Positions 35,011 to 42,863 of a DNA stretch of 64,000 nt are shown here, piece by piece; within the stretch, counting starts at the first letter, position 1, and each line of letters opens with the position of its first letter. The stretch comes from Nocardia altamirensis NBRC 108246 (GTDB lineage Bacteria; Actinomycetota; Actinomycetes; Mycobacteriales; Mycobacteriaceae). The DNA lies in assembly GCF_001612685.1 (NCBI RefSeq), contig NZ_BDAY01000035.1, positions 1 through 64,000 of the forward strand. The letters are read 5' to 3'. The notes under the pieces were generated by a model. The model was not told where the DNA came from, did not search any database, and was given only the letters and a program-made list of their open reading frames with translations. The translations under genes were made by a program, and so were the position numbers.

Positions 35011-35722
35011 CAGTGGGTCCTCTCGCAGCCGAGTGATAGTCGATGGCGTCGAGCACGCCGTGCAGCACTTCGCATTTGAAGGCGAGCGCTGCGACGCAAG
35101 CCTGCTGTTGCGCGTGCGTGGTGGCGTGTTCGACCACCAGCTCGAGCAGCGAACGTCCCTCTGCCGCAACGACATCGATCCGCGCGGTGAAATACGCGAA
35201 ACCGTCCTCGGCGATCCACGGATAGTGCTCACGCATCCGGCCGAGCCGATAGGCGAGCAGGCCGGGGGAGAAGAGCTCGGTGAGCCCGGATGCCGCCGCC
35301 TCCAGCCACGGGCGGCGACGGGCGAAGTCGACGTAGGCGTCAACGGCGAAACGCACTCCGGGCAGAACGTGGCGCTCCGAGACCACCTCGGCCCGATCCA
35401 GGCCGACCGCCTCGGCCAGGCGCAGCCACTTCTCCGCGCCGCCCGCCCGATCCTCGGTGCCGTCGTGGTAGACGATCCGCGAGAGCCATTGGCGGCGCAC
35501 CTGCGGCAGTGGGCAATTGGCGATGATCGCGGCATCCTTCTGCGGCAGGCAGCGCTGGTAATACCAGCGATTGGCCACCCACAGCCGCAACTCGTGCTTG
35601 TCGAGCCGTCCGCTGTGCAGCCGTTCGTGAAAGGGGTGGCGGGCCCAATACGAGGACTCGAGTGCGTAGAGCGCGTCCCGGAAAGTGTCCGCGCTCCACG
35701 GTGTTTCGGTGTCGTGCAGCAC
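34997..35722 (-). CDS. pqqC: pyrroloquinoline-quinone synthase PqqC
   Basis: A 241-residue all-helical oxidase catalysing the last ring closure and eight-electron oxidation to PQQ. HPFHERLHSGRL, WVANRWYYQRCLPQKDAAI and EHYPWIAEDGFAYF are conserved PqqC segments containing active-site His, Tyr and Arg residues. It follows pqqA by 32 bp. Confidence 0.96.
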   Translation of the reverse strand: MLHDTETPWSADTFRDALYALESSYWARHPFHERLHSGRLDKHELRLWVANRWYYQRCLPQKDAAIIANCPLPQVRRQWLSRIVYHDGTEDRAGGAEKWLRLAEAVGLDRAEVVSERHVLPGVRFAVDAYVDFARRRPWLEAAASGLTELFSPGLLAYRLGRMREHYPWIAEDGFAYFTARIDVVAAEGRSLLELVVEHATTHAQQQACVAALAFKCEVLHGVLDAIDYHSAARGPTDAPR

Positions 35723-35754
35723 CGATATCGTCCGTCCTTCGCGCTGCCGTCAGG

Positions 35755-35844
35755 TCAGCCGCGGCCCGCGTAAGCGGTGATTTCCAATGCGGTGTCGAAG
35801 AAGTCGAAATCCGGTCGCTGCCAAGTCTTCTTGATTGTTTGCAT
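35755..35844 (-). CDS. pqqA: coenzyme PQQ precursor peptide PqqA
   Basis: A 29-residue peptide: it opens MQTIKKTWQRPDFDFF and ends ALEITAYAGRG. The Glu and Tyr separated by three residues (EITAY) are the pair that PqqE cross-links and that become the PQQ skeleton. It is the first gene of the pqq operon, 32 bp before pqqC. The start has a GGAGAC-like site upstream. It is too short for ordinary gene callers. Confidence 0.95.
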   Translation of the reverse strand: MQTIKKTWQRPDFDFFDTALEITAYAGRG

Positions 35845-35964
35845 GCGAGTGTCTCCGATCGCTGCTCGGGAAAGGGAAGTGCTACCTAATCATAAGGCGC
35901 GGTACGCCTTTCGCGTTCCCAGTTGTCTCCAGTCGAACACGTCACGTTGATGTTCTACTTGGAC

Positions 35965-37050
35965 ATGGCTACGACACTTCGAGGTATGGCACGTTACACC
36001 GGAACCGCCGTGATCGCTTTAGCAGCAACGGTTTTAGTCGCCATACCGAATTCATTTGCAGAACAAATCACCGCAGCCGGTACGCCGGATCTCAATGCTC
36101 CCGAGGAGGTCGGTCGCGACATCGGGACGCCGTGGGGTCTGGCATTCCTGCCGGACGGTGCGGCGCTGGTCGCGCAGCGCAATACCGGCACCATCGTGCG
36201 GGTCGCGCCGGGCACCAAACCCCAGCAGGTGTATCGGGTACCCGGCGTGGTGGCAAGTGGTGAGGGCGGGCTGCTCGGCGTAGCGGTGTCGCCGAATTAT
36301 GCCGAAGATCGTTATGTCTATGCATATTTCACCAGTAGCGCCGACAATCGAATCGTGCGTTTCCGCCTCGACGGGCAGTCTGAAGTGATCTTCAGGGGAA
36401 TCGCGAAGGCCAGCATCCACAATGGTGGCCGCATCGCATTCGGGCCCGACGGCATGCTGTATGCCGGAACCGGCGACGCGGGGCAGAAGAGCCGGGCGCA
36501 GGATCCGGCGAGCCCCAACGGCAAGATTCTCCGGCTCGCCCCCGACGGTCGCCCGGCTCCGGGCAACCCCACTCCCAATTCCCCCGTCTACACCCTCGGT
36601 CACCGCAATGTGCAAGGCCTGGCGTGGGATCAGACCGGGCGGATGTACGCGACCGAATTCGGTCAGGACCGATTCGACGAGGTCAATCTGATCGAACCGA
36701 AACGCAACTACGGCTGGCCGACTGTCGAAGGCAAGGGTGACACCCAGAACGGCCGCTTCACCAACCCGCTGGTCACCTGGACCACCGGCGAAGCGTCGCC
36801 CTCCGGGCTCGCGATCACCGCGAATACGTTGTACGTCGCGGCTCTGCGTGGCCAGCGGCTGTGGACGGTCCCGCAGCGCAGCGACGGCACGCTAGGCACT
36901 CCTGTCGCGCAACTGCGTAACCAGTACGGCAGGCTGCGCACCGCCGCGGTAGCGGCCGACGGCTCGCTGTGGGTCAGCACCTCCAACACCGACGGTCGCG
37001 GGACTGTGCGCACCGGCGACGACCGGATCGTCCGTTTCCCCGCACGCTGA
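35965..37050 (+). CDS. secreted PQQ-dependent sugar (aldose) dehydrogenase
   Basis: A 361-residue six-bladed propeller of the soluble glucose dehydrogenase family. A signal peptide (VIALAATVLVAIPNSFA) ends near residue 31. The mature part shows GTPWGLAFLPDG, GEGGLLGVAVSP, the catalytic-His block IHNGGRIAFGPDG, YAGTGDAG and LGHRNVQGLAWD. It oxidises sugars with PQQ and Ca outside the cell. It is divergent from the pqq operon across a 120-bp shared promoter region, which ties cofactor supply to its user. ATG 35965 is chosen for the best signal peptide. Confidence 0.92.
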   Translation: MATTLRGMARYTGTAVIALAATVLVAIPNSFAEQITAAGTPDLNAPEEVGRDIGTPWGLAFLPDGAALVAQRNTGTIVRVAPGTKPQQVYRVPGVVASGEGGLLGVAVSPNYAEDRYVYAYFTSSADNRIVRFRLDGQSEVIFRGIAKASIHNGGRIAFGPDGMLYAGTGDAGQKSRAQDPASPNGKILRLAPDGRPAPGNPTPNSPVYTLGHRNVQGLAWDQTGRMYATEFGQDRFDEVNLIEPKRNYGWPTVEGKGDTQNGRFTNPLVTWTTGEASPSGLAITANTLYVAALRGQRLWTVPQRSDGTLGTPVAQLRNQYGRLRTAAVAADGSLWVSTSNTDGRGTVRTGDDRIVRFPAR

Positions 37051-37097
37051 GGTACGCGGGAACCAGCGCTCGGCGATTGGTGTGGGGCATCGTGTGC

Positions 37098-37127
37098 TTC
37101 ACACCTTGCTATGCTATGGGCCATAAT
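37098..37127 (+). promoter_or_regulatory. promoter with overlapping inverted repeat
   Basis: TTCACA (37098-37103, five of six to TTGACA) and CATAAT (37122-37127, five of six to TATAAT) are 18 bases apart, the best sigma-70-like promoter seen in this window. The perfect inverted repeat TATGGGCCATA (37115-37125) overlaps the -10 and could be an operator. The small gene at 37167 lies about 35 bases past the expected start. Confidence 0.65.
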
Positions 37128-37166
37128 GACGTTGTTTGTCTCACTGCCTCAAGGAAAGGGTGACTC

Positions 37167-37328
37167 ATGATCAGTTGGGTGATCTTCGGATCTGCGGTGC
37201 TGGCTGTGGTTACGCTCCTGCACGATGGCGAGTCGGACGACTTCCGGGGACGGGAGATCCGCGAAGCCCGTGCGTATCGAGAAAGCGGTGCGCGCCTCCG
37301 TGTGCGGTGTGCACTACCCGGGCGCTAG
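37167..37328 (+). CDS. small single-pass membrane protein, unknown
   Basis: A 53-residue protein. The N-terminal half is one hydrophobic helix (WVIFGSAVLAVVTLL) and the C-terminal half is charged and Arg/Glu-rich (DDFRGREIREARAYRES). A strong Shine-Dalgarno AAGGAAAGGG ends six bases before the ATG, and a near-consensus promoter lies just upstream. The stop falls 8 bp before the convergent corA stop. I do not recognise a family. Confidence 0.65.
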   Translation: MISWVIFGSAVLAVVTLLHDGESDDFRGREIREARAYRESGARLRVRCALPGR

Positions 37329-37336
37329 GCGCGCTC

Positions 37337-38341
37337 TCAGAGCCATCCTTTGCGACGGAAGAGGACGTGTACCGACGTCGCGAGGGTAACCATGAGCCCG
37401 AGAGCGGCCGGGTAGCCGTAGGTCCAGGACAGCTCGGGCATGCCTTCGAAGTTCATCCCGTAGATTCCGGCGACCAGGGTGGGAGCCGCGGCGGTGGCGA
37501 CCCAGGCGGAGATCTTGCGCATGTCTTCGTTCTGACGGATGCCGACCTGGGTCAGGTTGGCGTTGAGGATTCCGTCGAGTAGTTCGCGGCGGCCACGGAC
37601 GCGGTTGTCGATGTGGCGGAAGTGGCGATCTATTTCGCGTAGTGCCTGCTCGCCGATGTTGGCGCTGTACGGGTCGTCGGCGATCCATGCGGGGAGACGG
37701 CGACGGACCAGGCGTTCGAGGGGTTCGTCGACGAGTGGGGCCGTCGCTTGTTCGAAGTCCATCAGCAGGCGCCGTAGTCGGTAGATCTGCTCGACCGGGT
37801 TCGCGCGATCGCTGGAGAAGACTGCACGCTCGACCTGTTTGATCTCGCGGTCGAGGTGATCGAGCAGGGTCAGGTAGTCGTCGATGACGAGGTCGAGGAC
37901 GAGGCGGAATGCAGCGAGCGGTCCGCCGGCGAGGTCGGCGTCGGCGCCCGGTTCGGTGGGTGGCGTGACCCGTGCGCCGACGGTGACGATGAAATCCCTT
38001 CCGAGCACGAGCAATACCTCCTCCACATCGATGGAGGTGTCTTCGGCGTTGTAGTGGCCGGTCGTCATCGCGATGGCCACGGTGTCGCCGCAGACATCCA
38101 GTCCCGGCCGTTGCAGGCTTCGATGTGCCTTGGACAGAAAGACCGGGTCCACGCCCACCGCCTGCTGCAGCCTGCTGAGATCGTCATCGTCGAGATCCCG
38201 CACACCGATCCAAGCGAATGCCCCCGGCGCCTTGTTGCCATCGGAACTCGTCCCCCGCACACCGGGGCACAGCTGTCCGTCGAGGTAGACGGCATCATCG
38301 GTGATCATTGCGACATTGTGCCCGTGGACCGGGAGCATCAT
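37337..38341 (-). CDS. corA: CorA-family magnesium/divalent metal transporter
   Basis: A 334-residue CorA channel. The signature YGMNFEGMPEL (GMN at residues 295-297) sits between two C-terminal transmembrane helices, AAPTLVAGIY and GLMVTLATSVHVLF. The long N-terminal cytoplasmic domain carries the usual acidic helices (DREIKQVERAVF). It forms a pentameric Mg/Co channel. A large hairpin lies about 85 bp upstream in its possible leader. Confidence 0.92.
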   Translation of the reverse strand: MMLPVHGHNVAMITDDAVYLDGQLCPGVRGTSSDGNKAPGAFAWIGVRDLDDDDLSRLQQAVGVDPVFLSKAHRSLQRPGLDVCGDTVAIAMTTGHYNAEDTSIDVEEVLLVLGRDFIVTVGARVTPPTEPGADADLAGGPLAAFRLVLDLVIDDYLTLLDHLDREIKQVERAVFSSDRANPVEQIYRLRRLLMDFEQATAPLVDEPLERLVRRRLPAWIADDPYSANIGEQALREIDRHFRHIDNRVRGRRELLDGILNANLTQVGIRQNEDMRKISAWVATAAAPTLVAGIYGMNFEGMPELSWTYGYPAALGLMVTLATSVHVLFRRKGWL

Positions 38342-38424
38342 CTGCCGGGGGATTCGCGATCAGGTACGAATTCGCTCCAGCAACCGCCGAATCCCACGCC
38401 CTCTGGAGTTGGTCGATTGATCAC

Positions 38425-38473
38425 GGGGCTCTGGTGGCGGCATCGCCCGAGAAGCCCCCGCCACCAGTGCCCC
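38425..38473. repeat. long hairpin upstream of corA
   Basis: GGGGCTCTGGTGGCGG (38425-38440) pairs with CCGCCACCAGTGCCCC (38458-38473): 15 of 16 positions match, with a 17-base loop. No T run follows on either strand. Its location 85-130 bp before corA suggests a leader-RNA structure or attenuator, or a terminator for upstream transcription. Confidence 0.6.
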
Positions 38474-38605
38474 CTCAGCACGAAGCCGCCTCTTGGATCC
38501 CACATACCGAGACCGTCGGCATTCCGTGGACCATCAATCGCGCCCAGCTCCGCCTCGAAGCCGAAATCCGCACCGCTGCTGTGGATTCCACACAGCTTCC
38601 GTACT

Positions 38606-38633
38606 GTTCACAGAGCCAAGAGCCTTTGTGAAC
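38606..38633 (-). terminator. hairpin after the secreted protein gene
   Basis: GTTCACAGAG (38606-38615) and CTTTGTGAAC (38624-38633) form a 10-bp stem with one G-T pair and an 8-base loop, about 60 bp past the stop at 38693. There is no T tract, so it would be a non-canonical terminator. Confidence 0.35.
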
Positions 38634-38692
38634 CGTAGGGAACGTTTGTGGATTCCCGCTTTGGTGGAGTTGCCCTGACTCCGCGCTGTTGG

Positions 38693-39142
38693 CTAGTGCT
38701 GGACGGTGATGATGATGCGGCTGGTGCCCTGACCTGAAACCGTATAGGCGGCAGGAGTTGCCAGGCCGATGTGTAGTGCCAGCTCGCCTTCGTAGGTTTG
38801 GGCGAACGCACCCCGTACAAGGGGCAGTTGCTTGGGCGGCACATTGTTGGTGATGCGGCCGGACCAGCAGACTTGCCGACATCCGAGATGAATGTAGTGC
38901 TTGCTGTCGCCGATCGGGCGCGGCTTGTCGGCGCCGATATCGACCGGAACGGTGTTGTCGTCGGCGACGTCCAGACCTTGCGTCGGTAGCGGTCCGGTGA
39001 ACTGCAGAATCACTTGCTCATTTGACCCTGCGCTGATCGCACTGAGCGTCAGCGCCGACGCGGTGTCTGCGGATGCCGAAGAGGGAACAGCGAAGGCGCA
39101 GCCCACCAGAAACGTTGCGACCGCGACAATTTGGCGATACAT
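38693..39142 (-). CDS. secreted protein, AMIN-like, unknown function
   Basis: A 149-residue exported protein. The signal peptide is IVAVATFLVGCAFAVPSSASA with cleavage near residue 26. The mature domain (QVILQFTGPLPTQ through SRIIITVQ) reads like a small beta-sandwich of the AMIN-like kind found in actinobacterial secreted proteins; this is a weak assignment. It has one likely Cys-Cys pair (GCRQVC). GGGAGGG precedes the ATG at good distance. Confidence 0.55.
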   Translation of the reverse strand: MYRQIVAVATFLVGCAFAVPSSASADTASALTLSAISAGSNEQVILQFTGPLPTQGLDVADDNTVPVDIGADKPRPIGDSKHYIHLGCRQVCWSGRITNNVPPKQLPLVRGAFAQTYEGELALHIGLATPAAYTVSGQGTSRIIITVQH

Positions 39143-39437
39143 AGATTCGCCCTCCCTGTTTTTGTTGCCAGAGGGACGGTATCGGTACTCGGGGCCGCCG
39201 GTCATTCCCCGGTCCGATGAGCGAACCGCGGCCGAGGCAACCGCTACCCAGTCGAACGAGGTAGCTGCGAGCGGCTCGATCAGTCGCCGCTGCTCCGGTG
39301 CTCGGAGCCGCTTCGCAAACGTGCAAAGGCATCGCCGATCGTGATTCCCAGTTGCACAACTGATCTGGCGCAGGTGATCGCACGTCGTTAGCGTCCTGCA
39401 TCGTTAAATGGGCAGTCGATCCGACCTAGGGGGTAAT

Positions 39438-40454
39438 ATGATGCGCTACTTGGGATCTGCTCGATCCACGCAACGAACAGCGCCGCTGACGAGGCTTGCC
39501 ACGGCGGTGTTCGCGGTCGCCGCGCTGACGGGAATTGCCGCGCAGCCCGCCGCTGCCGATCCTGCCTCGATTGCTGTGCCTGCCGGCGCGGAGGCGAGTT
39601 TCGTGGTCTTTGATCGCACCACCGGCGACTCGCGTGTGCAACTCAATGCGCACAAGCAGTACCGGTCTGCGTCGGTGGTCAAATTGCTGATTGCGCTGGA
39701 CTATCTGGATTCGCACGATCCGCGGTCCATCCCCGCCGACGATGCGGCTCGGCTCCAGGCGATGTTGCGGTCCAGCGACGACGACGCCGCGAGCTACCTG
39801 TGGGTGCAGAGCGGGTGGGAGAAGATCGTCGAGCGAATGGTCGCGAAGCTCGAACTGACCGACACTGCGCCGCCTGCGGATCGTGGGATGTGGGGTTATA
39901 CCGCGATCAGTGCGGCCGATGTGGTGACCATCTACCGGCATATCCTCGAAACCGCGAGTCCGGCGGTGCGGCAATTCATGATGAGCAATCTGCACGCGTC
40001 GACGAAATGCGCGCAGGACGGGTTCGATCAGTCGTCCTTCGGGATTCCGCGCGCACTCGTCCGGCCATGGTCCGTCAAGCAGGGGTGGTCCGGGTTCGGC
40101 GCCGCGCCCGAGCCCGGCAAGGAGTGCGTGCCGGGGAACGCGAAACCGCACATCCCTCGCGAACTGATCAGGGCTGCCGCTGACGGCCCAATCGTCTTGG
40201 GCCCAGACGGAATCCGCGAGACGGCGCCGTCCAGGCAACGATCCGCACCGGCCGATGCGCCGCCGATCGATCTCACGAAACGAGCCATGCACACGACCGG
40301 GACCGCCGGCGTCGACGACGCCAAGATCGTCGTGGTGCTGACCCTCGAACCAAAGGGAACGCCGTGGGACGTCTCGGCCCAGCGCATCACGTCGCTGACC
40401 AAGGCGATCGACCGCGCAAACTCGGACGTGCCAACGCAATCGGGTGCCGGCTAG
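39438..40454 (+). CDS. secreted serine hydrolase, class A beta-lactamase-like
   Basis: A 338-residue protein with a signal peptide (TAVFAVAALTGIAAQPAAA). SASVVKLLI supplies the SxxK nucleophile pair and SDDDAASYL resembles the SDN loop; a later WSVKQGW may stand for the KTG box. These features place it in the penicillin-binding/beta-lactamase fold, but the degenerate boxes make beta-lactam hydrolysis uncertain. Related mycobacterial proteins are exported and of unknown role. AGGGGG precedes the ATG. Confidence 0.72.
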   Translation: MMRYLGSARSTQRTAPLTRLATAVFAVAALTGIAAQPAAADPASIAVPAGAEASFVVFDRTTGDSRVQLNAHKQYRSASVVKLLIALDYLDSHDPRSIPADDAARLQAMLRSSDDDAASYLWVQSGWEKIVERMVAKLELTDTAPPADRGMWGYTAISAADVVTIYRHILETASPAVRQFMMSNLHASTKCAQDGFDQSSFGIPRALVRPWSVKQGWSGFGAAPEPGKECVPGNAKPHIPRELIRAAADGPIVLGPDGIRETAPSRQRSAPADAPPIDLTKRAMHTTGTAGVDDAKIVVVLTLEPKGTPWDVSAQRITSLTKAIDRANSDVPTQSGAG

Positions 40455-40541
40455 ACCGCGGCACCGGTGAGTCGTTGTCGCCGTGGCGATCTCGGCTGAC
40501 TTCGCCCCATGCCTGCGACTCCATCGGCTAGCGTGCTGGCC

Positions 40542-41317
40542 ATGACTCAGTTCCGCGAGCGTGATCTGACCGGAGCCCAGTTCGAACGCGTCACGCTTCG
40601 AGACGCCGGGTTTCACGATGTGGATTTGACCGGAGCGCAATTCCGCGGAGTGATGCTGAAGGGAAGTCGGATGCGCGGCGTAGAACTGGTCGACGTCGAG
40701 ATCAATGGTGAGCTACAGAACGTTGTGGTGAACGGTGTCGACATTGCGCCGCTCGTCGACGCCGAACTGAACCGTCGAATGCCCGAGCGGGCGAAGATGC
40801 GGCCACACGACAGCGCAGGATTCCGTGCGGCCTGGGAGATCCTGGAACGGCTGTGGGAGGGCACGGTGGCGCACGCGCGTGCGCTACCGGAGAGCGAGTT
40901 GCACCGCAGCGTCGACGACGAGTGGTCTTTCGTACAGACGTTGCGGCACCTCAACTTTGCCGCTGCGGCGTGGGTTGGTCGTATGGTCCTCGGCGACCCC
41001 TCGCCTTGCATCGACTGGACCTGCCCTGGGACGACGCCCCCGGGTGGGAGGGCATTCCGTGGGACCGTGCGGCGCGACCGTCCCTCGACGAAGTGCTGAC
41101 CGTGCGCGGCGAGCGCCAGGCGATGGTGCGCGGTGTCATGGCGTCGCTCACCGACGAGCAGCTCGGCGCCAAAGTGACGCGCACCGAACCGGGCTGGCCT
41201 CAGCTGGAAGGGTTTCCGGTGCAGGAATGTCTTCGCATCGTTCTCAACGAGGAGTGGGAGCATCGCCTGTATGCAGAACGTGACCTGTCCGTGCTCGAGC
41301 GAAATCCGGTCTCGTGA
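40542..41317 (+). pseudogene. DinB-like/pentapeptide protein, frameshifted
   Basis: The first frame (40542 to about 41003) encodes pentapeptide-like repeats (RDLTGAQFERV, DVDLTGAQFRGV) and the start of a DinB four-helix domain (EWSFVQTLRHLNFAAAAW). Near TCGCCTTGCATC (41001-41012) the family continuation LHRLDLPWDDAPGWEG is found in the -1 frame, which runs on to 41317 with EEWEHRLYAERDLSVLE, the normal C-terminus. One base missing in a C run explains this. It is a recent pseudogene or a sequencing error. Confidence 0.8.
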
Positions 41318-41573
41318 CGCTGATTGCGACATGAGCGGTGAATACTGCACCGGTGCACAGCATTTCGTGATCCGGTGGCACGCGCCCGCCGGGTGAATGG
41401 TCGGCAAGCCGATGGGATATCGCCGAAGATGGGCTCCGACATTGCATTATGGTCGACGGGTTCGTGGTCGAGGTAACTGTTTCGCCACCAATCAAGAACG
41501 CCAGCAATTGCTGGGTATATCTTGCGCAAGCCGGGCCGGACCCGGAGGCAACACACATCCAGAAAGTACGATC

Positions 41574-42188
41574 ATGCGTAGAGCAACGGCGCTCTTCGCC
41601 ACATTATTGTTGGCTGTTCTCTTATCCTTTGCATACCCGACGAGTCCGCGGGCGCAGGCCGATGATTGCCTAGGTGACTGGGCCATCGGTGTCGGCGGAC
41701 TAGGTGACAACACGTCGTCGGTGTTCGTTCCGTTCGTGAATCAACCTGTTGGTTACAACTCCGCCGATGCGATGTCGGGGTTGAACGAGATCGACCGGCT
41801 GTTCTGGTGGCATCGCAACCAGTGTCCAGGCGATCACATCAGGTTGATCGGGCACAGTGAGGGCGCGGCGATCGTCCACGCCTGGGTCACTGCGCACCAG
41901 GGCGTCGGTAACGCGAATGCCATTCTCCTGTCGGATCCCAAGCGGGCGCCAGGGCCCGGCTGGGGCGGATTGTCGTCCACTCCCGGTAGCGGGATTCTCG
42001 GTTATCCACTGGCAGGTGTCGACGATTGGTTCGGCCCCTTCCCGGTGCTGACGGTATGCAACCGCGACGACCAGATCTGTGACACTTCAGCTGGTTGGTG
42101 GGGATACCTGTTCGGGGGAGCGCATGGTCGCTACGATTTCAACGTATGGGATTACGGCGCTTGGGATTCCGGTGTCTGGTACCGGTAG
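41574..42188 (+). CDS. secreted alpha/beta hydrolase, cutinase/LysB-like
   Basis: A 204-residue exported protein. The signal peptide runs to about residue 31 (LFATLLLAVLLSFA). IRLIGHSEGAAIVHAW has the nucleophile elbow GHSEG, VCNRDDQICD the probable Asp and GGAHGRY the probable His. The layout matches PE-PPE/cutinase-like esterases and mycolyl-arabinogalactan esterases (LysB) of mycolic-acid bacteria. The substrate may be a cell-envelope lipid. Confidence 0.72.
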   Translation: MRRATALFATLLLAVLLSFAYPTSPRAQADDCLGDWAIGVGGLGDNTSSVFVPFVNQPVGYNSADAMSGLNEIDRLFWWHRNQCPGDHIRLIGHSEGAAIVHAWVTAHQGVGNANAILLSDPKRAPGPGWGGLSSTPGSGILGYPLAGVDDWFGPFPVLTVCNRDDQICDTSAGWWGYLFGGAHGRYDFNVWDYGAWDSGVWYR

Positions 42189-42205
42189 CCGATGATTGAT
42201 GGGGA

Positions 42206-42706
42206 TCAGTAGCCGTATGGCACTGGTCCCCATTGGCTGAACCCGTGACCCATCGACGTGCATACCGCAGTGCCGTTGAAGGTGATTTGGCAGTTCGCTC
42301 CGGCGTAGGTGACCGAGTACTGCGGGTCGTGATAGCTCACCGGGTTGATGCGTGCCAACGGCGGGTTTCCACCGGGCAGTGTGTGACTGCCGTTGGAGTT
42401 CCATTGGGGGTGTGCGGGCGTCATCGCCGAATCGATGACGATGGCAGGCACATTCGGCAGCGACACCTGCATTCCGGCGTAAAGCACATTCATGGACGCG
42501 GCGGGAGTCGTGAGGTCGCAGCCGACAGCGCCGTTCGCGCCGATCGAGCAGTTCCACCCGCCAAGGGCGAAATATGCGCTGCCGTTGACCATTGCCGGTC
42601 CCGGCGCCTCCTGCGCGTGTGCGACGCCGAACCAGCTTACGCACAGAACAATCGCGAGAATTCCTCCGCAAACTCGCGCGACGGCAACTTTCACACCCCT
42701 GAACAC
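42206..42706 (-). CDS. secreted protein, unknown function
   Basis: A 166-residue exported protein with signal peptide (GILAIVLCVSWFGVAHA, cleavage near residue 31). Four cysteines in the mature part (NCSIGANGAVGC and NCQITFNGTAVC) repeat a similar spacing, suggesting two related disulfide loops. The family is common in nocardiae and mycobacteria but I know no function. The GTG start is preceded by AGGGAGA. It is convergent with the hydrolase gene. Confidence 0.65.
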   Translation of the reverse strand: MFRGVKVAVARVCGGILAIVLCVSWFGVAHAQEAPGPAMVNGSAYFALGGWNCSIGANGAVGCDLTTPAASMNVLYAGMQVSLPNVPAIVIDSAMTPAHPQWNSNGSHTLPGGNPPLARINPVSYHDPQYSVTYAGANCQITFNGTAVCTSMGHGFSQWGPVPYGY

Positions 42707-42863
42707 GGAATCTCCCTAGATGCGCGACAAGTAACAGGTCGAGTCGGCCCTAGAAGGTAAAATATCACTTTACGGCGCAAAAGCAATAATTCTGTCGAGG
42801 GGGCTTCCGCGGAATTCGCTGTGGTTGGCGAGGTTCGGGTCATGCGGCCGGTGCGATCACGCC

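Larger units (their letters stand above)
38342..38692. other. 351-bp region without gene; two hairpins
   Basis: No credible coding frame is seen. The region separates the corA start from the stop of the secreted protein gene at 38693, both on the complement strand. It contains the inverted repeats at 38425-38473 and 38606-38633 listed separately. The corA promoter should lie here, but no clear -35/-10 pair was found. Confidence 0.6.
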
